The position numbers and the translations under genes were made by a program. The notes below the pieces were generated by a model. That model saw only the letters and a list, made by a program, of their open reading frames with translations, was not told the origin of the DNA and ran no database searches. From the NCBI GenBank assembly GCA_016927015.1, contig JAFGNM010000104.1, forward strand, positions 1 to 48,371: DNA of 48,371 nucleotides. The letters run 5' to 3'. This DNA comes from Candidatus Bathyarchaeota archaeon (GTDB taxonomy: Archaea; Thermoproteota; Bathyarchaeia; Bathyarchaeales; Bathycorpusculaceae). Positions 41,686-48,371 of the stretch are shown in pieces (the stretch's first letter is position 1; every line of letters begins with the position of its first letter).

Positions 41686-42937
41686 CACGCCTGTTATTTC
41701 TCCACTTCTTGTCTCGCTGCCATTGTTCCCGCCTTCTCGGTCTCTGCTCTCTCCGTTCAGGTCTCGGCGGCTTCTCCTTCGGTGGCGGCGGCTCCTTGTA
41801 CTTCTCACGAATCTCTGCCAGTCTCTTGTCCACGTCCGCCTTCAAAGCGTCACCTGCATATTTGCCTCCAAAAGCGTCAATCCGTGCGGCAATAGCTAAT
41901 TTTCCAGCTAAAACTCGGGCGATTTTGCCTCTCTGCCACCTTTTAGCGTCATGCAATAACGTGTGCTGGAAGATCAAGCCGTGCTTAGGTGGTCTCGCTC
42001 CCGTTTTCAAAGAGCGGAACAAGGCTTTCTCCGCGCCTAAAACCTGAATTGTGCTGGCTGGTCTCATGGCTAAATTCTGCAAGCTGCCGGCTATAGCGAT
42101 CAAGCGTGCGCCTAGAAGCGCGCCAGCTACTGCTTTGGTGTTAGGCGCCACTTCTTCCATGGTTTTATCCACGTAGCTTTCCATGTTTTTCCGCAGTTCG
42201 TAAAGTTCCAGCACGTTCTTGCTTAAGGCTTGAATTTCCGCCAAATCTTGTTCTGCCATGTCTGCGCCCATGGACTTTTCAGCCACAGTCCCGATGTTCT
42301 CGGCTCTTTCTTTAGGAAGCGCCTCTTTCTCAAGAGCTTCAACCGTGAAGTTGTCTTTGTAACCCAAGTTCATGACAAGACGCGCGTAAGTTTCATGTTT
42401 CTCGATTAACCGGTCAAGCTCTGGAAAATGAACCCCGTACCACTCTCTGAGGCGACCCATAAACAGGTTCACAGTCCTGTCCAAGTCATCAAGAGTTTGA
42501 ATAGCCTGCGCGATTACCAAGTCTCTCTTTTCAGCAGCGCCCTTAACCCGCAGTTTGGCGAGTTCCATGCTGACATTATGATTCCACAAGCTAAGCTCTT
42601 TCGCATCTTTAACGAAGCCTGCTTCAACCGCGATTTGCTCCATGCGAGCGCGGAGTGGCTCAGCCTCGGAGGGCTTCGAGACTTCCGTTTTAACGTTTAG
42701 GCTTTTTTGCGCTTCGCCAGCTACGTTTGCGTTTTCGAACACAAAAGTGTCATAATCAGCTTTCTGAAGCAGGCTGATTAGGGATGCGGTCTCTTCGGAG
42801 ATTTTTCCATCTTCAGCATTCATTATTTTTTTGGCTGCTGCCTGCGGCTTCTTCGGAAACAACACTTTGTCTACTAAGTTGTTTTGCTCGTCGAAAGCCG
42901 CAACTCCGAAAGTAAATTGAATTATCCTTGCTTTCAT
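41678..42937 (-). CDS. nop5: Nop5 (box C/D sRNP scaffold protein)
   Basis: The protein has 419 residues. The N-terminal domain (1-120) binds fibrillarin. A coiled coil (about 130-240) is followed by the NOP domain (about 250-370) with VAPNTKAVAGALLGARLIAIAGSL (in parts VAPNTKAV and GARLIAIAG) and HGLIFQHTLLH. The last 60 residues are a Pro/Arg/Lys-rich tail typical of archaeal Nop5. The protein joins sRNA, L7Ae and fibrillarin. It is transcribed with fibrillarin, whose start overlaps the nop5 stop. A TATA-like CTATTTATTAAG lies about 40-50 bases upstream. Confidence 0.95.
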   Translation of the reverse strand: MKARIIQFTFGVAAFDEQNNLVDKVLFPKKPQAAAKKIMNAEDGKISEETASLISLLQKADYDTFVFENANVAGEAQKSLNVKTEVSKPSEAEPLRARMEQIAVEAGFVKDAKELSLWNHNVSMELAKLRVKGAAEKRDLVIAQAIQTLDDLDRTVNLFMGRLREWYGVHFPELDRLIEKHETYARLVMNLGYKDNFTVEALEKEALPKERAENIGTVAEKSMGADMAEQDLAEIQALSKNVLELYELRKNMESYVDKTMEEVAPNTKAVAGALLGARLIAIAGSLQNLAMRPASTIQVLGAEKALFRSLKTGARPPKHGLIFQHTLLHDAKRWQRGKIARVLAGKLAIAARIDAFGGKYAGDALKADVDKRLAEIREKYKEPPPPKEKPPRPERREQRPRRREQWQRDKKWRNNRRAR

Positions 42938-43098
42938 GACATAAACCTCGTTACAAACTAACTATTGCATGGCACTGTCTTAATAAATAGTTGTTGCTTT
43001 TAACGGCCAAGTTTTCTAACGGCTTGAGGCGCTGCGATAGTTAACCTTTAAACTATTGCTTGCTTATTAGGTACTGCAATTTGAGAGGGGAAAGCATA

Positions 43099-45312
43099 GT
43101 GGTAAAACTTCCGCGTCTTGCACGAGGCGTCAAAGTTCTAAAAGCCGTTTCGTCACCTCTCAGACTGCAAATTCTGAACCTAGTTTCCGAAAAAGGCGAC
43201 CTCTCCTACACTGAGTTGATGAACTCGTTAAAGATGAACCCCAGCCGGGACGCTGGACGATTCGCTTACCACCTCAAGTTTTTGCTCAAGGCAGATTTGC
43301 TTGAAGCTGACACTGATACTAAAAAGTACGTCTTGACCGATTTGGGCAAAATGGTGATTGACGTTGCAGACCGCGTTGAAAAGAAAGCCGATAAACCCCG
43401 CGGAATGCTGGTGCGCACTTCACACTTCACGCTGGAAGAGTTTGACGCGAACAAAATAGCCAACTCGCTTATCAAAGAAGCCAAAGTGCCCCCTGAACTC
43501 GCGAAGAAAGCGGCTAAGGAAGCGGAGAAACGCTTGCTTAAGTCGAAAACGAAGTACTTGACCGCGCCGCTGGTCCGGGAAGTTGTGAACGTGATTCTGG
43601 TTGAGAAAGGCTTTGAGGATTACCGCCATAAGCTTACGCGGTTGGGCATGCCGGTTCATGAAGTAACCAGCTTGATGGACGCTAAAGACCATGCTCGAGA
43701 TTCAAATGCTATCCTTTCGAAAGCGGGAAAAACAGTTTTAGGCGAATACACGCTTCTGAACGTTTTTCCAAGAGATGTTGCCGACGCTCATGTTTCCGGC
43801 GCCATTCACGTGAAGGGTTTAGGAACGTGGATTTTGAAGCCGAATGAAGTAATGCATGATTTGCGCTTTTTCTTGCAGCACGGTCTCAAAGGGGCTAGCC
43901 CCCTTCAACTTTCAGAGGGGGCGCCTCAAAGTTTCGAGTCTGCATTGTCAATTATCTTTAATGTTCTCTTGCACGCCAGCAGGGAAACAGAGGAAATGCA
44001 AACTTGCGATTACTTCAACGTTTTCCTTGCGCCCTTCGTAAAAGGTGCTGATGTTGCAGCAGTAAAGGAACAGTTGCGGCTATTCATTTTGAATGTAAAT
44101 CAACACGTAGAAGCAACGCTGGGGTTGGAGCTTTCAATTCCAAAATTCGTGGCGGACAAGGCAGCCGTTGGACCTCGGGGAAAAATGTGCGGCAAGTATG
44201 GAGACTTTGCCGAGGAAAGCCAATTATTAGTGTCGCTTGCCATCGAAATATTCGCGGAAGAAGGCGTTCCAAAACCTTTGCTTAACCCCCGACTTGTTCT
44301 TAAAATCAGTAAAGAAACGGTAACGGATGAAAACGCAAGAGCCGTTCTCTTGAAAGCTCACAGTTTAACGGCGGATAGGGGCATACTCTACTTCGCCAAT
44401 ACACTGCAAAAAGGGGAGACCTACGCGGTTTTTTCTGCGTCAGGGTGCAAGCTTGAGGCAGATTTGACGGGCGACTGGGAAACAGACACCTTACGAACAG
44501 GCTGCCTTGGAGTGGTAACAGTTAATCTTTCTCGAATCGCCCATGAGAGCGAGAAAGACACGAACAAGTTTTTCGAAATTTTGAAGGAACGTTGCGAACT
44601 GGCAGCACGCGCCTTGAGCATCAAATACCGCGCGCTCAAGCAACACGGCAAAAACTCACTTCCATTCCTGGCGCAACGTTCGAATGGCGACACGTATTTC
44701 AGGCTTGAAAACTGTTCACGCATAATAAATTTTGCTGGGTTCCGGGAATGTGTGGAAAGCTTCTGCGGGAAGAACCTAAGCCATGAAGAGAGCGTCAAGT
44801 TCGCGGAGGAGCTTGTTCAGAACTTGTCAGCTTTCAAACGTAAACTCGGCAGAAGACACGGAAAGCGTTTGTTCCCTGCAGTGCTGCGAAGCCTTGAATC
44901 TTCTGTGCGACTGGCTCAATTAGACATTGAAAAATACGGCGTTGCCAAAGTAACGTTTTCAGGGACCCGAGAGAGTCCATTCTATTCAACTACGAAACGG
45001 TTGAATCTTCAAGCGGGCAATTTTCCCTATGTTTCATCTGAATCGCTGGAGAGCGAACAAAAACTGAAAGGTCTGAACGCTGGAGGCAGCTTGAGCATAA
45101 TAGAATTGGAAGGTAACAAATACACGTCGGAGGAGCTCATGAAGTTGACAGAGCATTTGATTAAGAATGAGTTTTTGGAGTTCTTCACTTACAACCGCGT
45201 AGCCACGTACTGTGATAGCTGCAAGAAAAGCTGGTTCGGAGTCTTGCACAAGTGTCCTTCTTGCGGGTCTATGGGCACTCTGACAACGTTTGACCGGTTC
45301 GCCTCTACTTGA
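43099..45312 (+). CDS. ArsR-like winged helix-ATP-cone-NrdD-like protein lacking the glycyl-radical loop
   Basis: The protein has 737 residues from GTG 43099, with a GAGAGGGG site 6-7 bases upstream (an earlier TTG at 43060 has none). Residues 1-75 form an ArsR-type winged helix (SSPLRLQILNLVSEKG, MNPSRDAGRFAYHLKFLL). Residues about 90-180 are an ATP-cone (FTLEEFDANKIANSLI). The rest resembles class III ribonucleotide reductase: SGCKLEAD around C450, TGCLGVVTVNLSRIAH, AGGSLSIIEL, and a zinc site C705-x2-C708, C719-x2-C722. The normal end would be SRVTGYL-like with the radical Gly; here the chain ends at TFDRFAST. It is probably inactive as a reductase and may be a nucleotide-sensing regulator. 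Confidence 0.8.
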   Translation: MVKLPRLARGVKVLKAVSSPLRLQILNLVSEKGDLSYTELMNSLKMNPSRDAGRFAYHLKFLLKADLLEADTDTKKYVLTDLGKMVIDVADRVEKKADKPRGMLVRTSHFTLEEFDANKIANSLIKEAKVPPELAKKAAKEAEKRLLKSKTKYLTAPLVREVVNVILVEKGFEDYRHKLTRLGMPVHEVTSLMDAKDHARDSNAILSKAGKTVLGEYTLLNVFPRDVADAHVSGAIHVKGLGTWILKPNEVMHDLRFFLQHGLKGASPLQLSEGAPQSFESALSIIFNVLLHASRETEEMQTCDYFNVFLAPFVKGADVAAVKEQLRLFILNVNQHVEATLGLELSIPKFVADKAAVGPRGKMCGKYGDFAEESQLLVSLAIEIFAEEGVPKPLLNPRLVLKISKETVTDENARAVLLKAHSLTADRGILYFANTLQKGETYAVFSASGCKLEADLTGDWETDTLRTGCLGVVTVNLSRIAHESEKDTNKFFEILKERCELAARALSIKYRALKQHGKNSLPFLAQRSNGDTYFRLENCSRIINFAGFRECVESFCGKNLSHEESVKFAEELVQNLSAFKRKLGRRHGKRLFPAVLRSLESSVRLAQLDIEKYGVAKVTFSGTRESPFYSTTKRLNLQAGNFPYVSSESLESEQKLKGLNAGGSLSIIELEGNKYTSEELMKLTEHLIKNEFLEFFTYNRVATYCDSCKKSWFGVLHKCPSCGSMGTLTTFDRFAST

Positions 45313-45320
45313 ACTTGGGC

Positions 45321-46274
<954 letters not shown>

Positions 46275-46340
46275 CTAAATAACACTTTTTATGCGCAGAA
46301 AAGTCTACTGGAAATAAAAAAAGAAAAAAGAGTGGATGTT

Positions 46341-47249
46341 TTACTTTTTGCTTCGGTACATTAGCGCAGCGGCAACTGCAATCACTGCTATTATTGCCAG
46401 CACTATTATTATGGCGTAAAAATATTCATCAGGTATGCCTGTAGAGGCTGGGGCAGCGTCAGACGGAGCAAACATCGCCTGATATGAGTATGTATAACCG
46501 TATCCACAAGTTATGCCCGCTGGGTTATCGGCGAGTGTAGTAGGATGTCCATCTTCGCCTACAGCGACCCAGTATTGGAAGGTATATCCTGAATCTGGTG
46601 TTGCCTCTAAGTTGATGGTTGAGCCGTCTCGGTAAGTGTATGTTCCTGGCGCCGGATTTGTGCTTCCGCCTACTGAATCAAGAACAGTTACAATTGCGTC
46701 GTTTGTTGCGGGTGGTGCAGTGGTTGGAGCGAATACTGGTTCATACACGTACGTGTAGCCGTATCCGCAGATTATTTGCAACGGGTTTGTTGAGAGTATA
46801 AGACTATCTTGAGCTACTTGTGAAGGGGATGGAAAATCTGGAACGTAATTAGGGTCTTCTTCGGCATTTACGGGGTAGTTTATTGGTGGTTGGTTGTGTC
46901 CAGGCGTGTAGGACCCGCGGATAGTCCAGTATAGGAACCTAAATCCAGTGCTTGGCGTAGCTTCCAACGTAATAGTCGCAGCGTAGTTGTATTTGTATAC
47001 TCCTGGCTCGGGATTAGTTGTTCCGCCCACTGATGCTGCTACAACTACTATGGCAACTTCTTCAGGTTCGGGTGGAGGGCTGGGAGGGTTATTGGGGTTT
47101 GGTACCCCATAAAAGAATGGGTATTGTTCCTCAGGGATTGTCTCTATAGGTGGGTCTTGCGCTTTTACAGCAGCTACCGCAAACATAGCGGAAGTCAGTA
47201 GAATCAGAAGAACCAACGCTGAGTTTTTTGCTTTATTCAATCCTTTCAT
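46341..47249 (-). CDS. Secreted, membrane-anchored protein with two B-repeat-like domains
   Basis: The protein has 302 residues. A signal sequence (about 8-30) ends in AVKAQD. A Pro-rich region (about 36-62) follows, then two repeats: GGTTNPEPGVYKYNYAATITLEATP and GGSTNPAPGTYTYRDGSTINLEATP (each cited in parts as GGTTNPEPG and GGSTNPAPG), followed by the GYGYTYxYxxxFAP units. These resemble the divergent InlB B-repeat found in many archaeal surface proteins. The C-terminal helix (about 275-296) ends in YRSKK. Role likely structural or adhesive at the cell surface; not known. Confidence 0.82.
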   Translation of the reverse strand: MKGLNKAKNSALVLLILLTSAMFAVAAVKAQDPPIETIPEEQYPFFYGVPNPNNPPSPPPEPEEVAIVVVAASVGGTTNPEPGVYKYNYAATITLEATPSTGFRFLYWTIRGSYTPGHNQPPINYPVNAEEDPNYVPDFPSPSQVAQDSLILSTNPLQIICGYGYTYVYEPVFAPTTAPPATNDAIVTVLDSVGGSTNPAPGTYTYRDGSTINLEATPDSGYTFQYWVAVGEDGHPTTLADNPAGITCGYGYTYSYQAMFAPSDAAPASTGIPDEYFYAIIIVLAIIAVIAVAAALMYRSKK

Positions 47250-47365
47250 TTCTCTCCTGAATTACTTCCGACTTGTGTATTTTTAAAGATATGTGACTGT
47301 CACGTCACAACAACAATGCAGTCTGTTTTAACGGAAAATAAAGTTGAGAACTTCGCTTTTTTCCT

Positions 47366-47680
47366 TTAAGGATAATTTGCTTCGTTGGTTACTGCAAGGG
47401 CTCGTCCTTCGGTTAGGGCTTGGGCAACTTTTTTTCTTGCACTTTGAAGAAGTCTCCAGACGGTGCCTCTTGAAACGCCCATTTCTGTTCCTGCCTGTTC
47501 CTGAGATAAACCTTCAAGGTCTACTAGTCTCAGGGCTTCTATTTCGGCTGGTTCAATTGTGATGGGGCTGGCTGGTGTTCTTGGTTGTGGGATGAATTGT
47601 TCTACTCTTGAGGGAGTGGGTATGGTTACTGGTTTGGGGAATCGTCCTCTTCTTCCTCTTCTGCATCGTCTGCGTGACAT
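47366..47680 (-). CDS. DUF134 helix-turn-helix protein
   Basis: The protein has 104 residues. The first 12 are Arg-rich (MSRRRCRRGRRG). ITIEPAEIEALRLVDLEGLSQEQAG, cited as IEALRLVDLEGLSQEQAG, and MGVSRGTVWRLLQSARKKVAQAL form a sigma-factor-region-4-like helix-turn-helix, the DUF134 signature. These proteins regulate nearby genes for iron-sulfur or molybdenum-type proteins of the DUF5320/NifX kind. It is divergent from the DUF5320 gene, and both promoters lie in the 104-base gap. The gene ends about 105 bases before the InlB-type gene's start. Confidence 0.9.
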   Translation of the reverse strand: MSRRRCRRGRRGRFPKPVTIPTPSRVEQFIPQPRTPASPITIEPAEIEALRLVDLEGLSQEQAGTEMGVSRGTVWRLLQSARKKVAQALTEGRALAVTNEANYP

Positions 47681-47712
47681 TGTGATCAGTTGATGTAAGT
47701 TGCGCCGTAATA

Positions 47713-47755
47713 CTTATATATTTTTGTGCACTATCTAATAAATGTAAATTGTGCA
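47713..47755. promoter_or_regulatory. Divergent promoter with TTGTGCA direct repeats
   Basis: A TATA-like TTATATATT (47713-47721) is flanked by TTGTGCA at 47724-47730 and again at 47749-47755. The first overlaps the expected core promoter for the rightward gene. On the other strand AAATATATAAG is placed for the DUF134 gene. The same 7-mer is in the inverted repeat at 2346-2368. Confidence 0.45.
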
Positions 47756-47784
47756 TAAACACAAAATAGAGGTGAAAGAAAAAA

Positions 47785-48174
47785 ATGCCAGGAGGAGACC
47801 AAACAGGACCATCAGGCGCCGGCCCCATGACAGGAAGAGCAGCAGGCTACTGCGCAGGCTACTCAGTTACCGGATACGTGAACCCGAGACGCGGATACGG
47901 CAGAGGCTTCGGAAGAGGCTGGGGCCGAGGTTTCGGCAGAGGACGGAGCAGGGGATTCGGAAGAGGCTGGTACGTTTACCCGCCACCCGCAATTGTTCAA
48001 CCCGCTTACCCGCAGACATATCCGCCAGTAACACAACAACAGACTCCAAAGCAAGAAGTCGCAGCCTTGGAAAACTACCAGAAAGACTTGGTGACGGAAA
48101 AAGCAGACCTTGAAAAAGAAATGGACGACATCAAAGCCCGAATCGAAGACTTGAAAACAAAACTCGAAAAATAA
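47785..48174 (+). CDS. DUF5320 Gly/Arg-rich protein
   Basis: The protein has 129 residues from ATG 47785, behind a GAGGTGAAAG site. The N-terminus (MPGGDQTGPSGAGPMTGRAAGYCAGY) is the DUF5320 signature. Residues 35-70 are Gly/Arg repeats (GRGFGRGWGRGFGRG). Residues 85-129 are a coiled coil (ALENYQKDLVTEKADLEKEMDDIKARIEDL, in part EKADLEKEMDDIK). The role is unknown; the family is encoded with NifX-like and DUF134 genes in many anaerobes, which suggests a metal-cofactor scaffold. The next gene starts 66 bases on. Confidence 0.9.
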   Translation: MPGGDQTGPSGAGPMTGRAAGYCAGYSVTGYVNPRRGYGRGFGRGWGRGFGRGRSRGFGRGWYVYPPPAIVQPAYPQTYPPVTQQQTPKQEVAALENYQKDLVTEKADLEKEMDDIKARIEDLKTKLEK

Positions 48175-48240
48175 AGACATATGCAACGTGAATGCAGAAC
48201 AAATTAAGGAAGTTAAAAATCGGGAGAAGGTGAAATATTC

Positions 48241-48371
48241 ATGGTAAAACGAAGGATAGCCGTTGCAACAGACGGAAAGAACGGCTTAGAGGACGTTGTA
48301 TCAAACGTTTTCGGCAGAGCCAAAACATTTACCATAGTTGATGCTGACGATGAAAAGATAGCCAGCGTAAG
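48241..48371 (+). CDS. NifX/NifB-type iron-molybdenum-cofactor-like protein (3' end beyond window)
   Basis: ATG 48241 follows a GGAGAAGGTGA ribosome site and the frame is open to the right edge, 43 codons. It reads VKRRIAVATDGKNGLEDVVSN, then VFGRAKTFTIVDADDEKIASV, here in parts, as at the start of MTH1175-like members of the dinitrogenase iron-molybdenum cofactor family. The bound metal cofactor is unknown for such stand-alone archaeal members. It is the third gene of the DUF134-DUF5320-NifX-like neighbourhood. No nif structural gene is visible. Confidence 0.82.
   Translation, partial: MVKRRIAVATDGKNGLEDVVSNVFGRAKTFTIVDADDEKIASV

Noticed and set aside
47751-48113. 120-codon plus-strand Arg-rich frame
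   Set aside because: It is a shadow of the DUF5320 gene, whose Gly/Arg repeats keep other phases open.

Overview
The window reads as a piece of an uncultured archaeal chromosome, most likely a Bathyarchaeota-type member of the Thermoproteota. It carries archaeal information-processing genes (pelota, fibrillarin with Nop5, Tsr3, DphB, HerA with NurA, Hjc, RNase HII, membrane LonB) and archaeal cofactor genes (CTP-dependent riboflavin kinase, RibL-type FAD synthase, four methanofuran genes, CobD/CbiB-like genes). It also has an ADP-forming acyl-CoA synthetase beta subunit and several secreted proteins that end in one membrane helix and a KKRK-like tail. The taxon is an inference from this mix; there is no rRNA gene. 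I see no tRNA, CRISPR array, insertion sequence or prophage.

Layout. 0-2.3 kb: nurA-herA (minus; herA is cut by the window edge), divergent from a winged-helix protein. 2.9-4.6 kb: a triple palindrome followed by two secreted paralogues. 4.9-9.7 kb: acdB, htpX, ribK, rhomboid, ribL, DUF357, dphB. 9.9-13.3 kb: small proteins, then the cobalamin genes. 13.4-15.7 kb: pelota and a short AT-rich stretch with a membrane protein, a Lys-rich peptide and an HNH nuclease. 15.8-21.3 kb: a minus-strand operon mfnB-mfnD-mfnF-mfnE-DUF362, divergent from a HisA-like gene. 22-29 kb: an Mrr-like nuclease, an ABC exporter-type pair, hjc, a long unexplained gap, lonB. 29.3-36.7 kb: YjbQ-like, nicotinamidase, a stand-alone Lrp effector domain, nnr-tsr3, LysE-type exporter, macro domain, mdh, rnhB. 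36.7-40.8 kb: an HTH regulator, a MORN-like membrane protein, a membrane-bound winged-helix regulator behind a coiled-coil secreted protein, and a frameshifted relic of the secreted family. 41-46.3 kb: nop5-fibrillarin, an unusual NrdD-like regulator candidate, pyrB. 46.3-48.4 kb: a repeat-bearing surface protein, then DUF134, DUF5320 and a NifX-like gene cut by the window edge.

The most unusual items are four. (1) A 737-residue protein joins an ArsR-like winged helix, an ATP-cone and an NrdD-like barrel, but ends exactly where the glycyl-radical loop should be. (2) A three-palindrome array (GTCAAG-N4-CTTGAC) occurs twice, 38 kb apart, each time in front of the same secreted-protein family; one downstream gene is intact and one is broken. 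(3) A short repeat containing TTGATGCTTYYGTATAC occurs at least six times between genes, usually about 80-120 bp before a start codon. (4) A second dispersed element has a TATA-like core and C/G runs.
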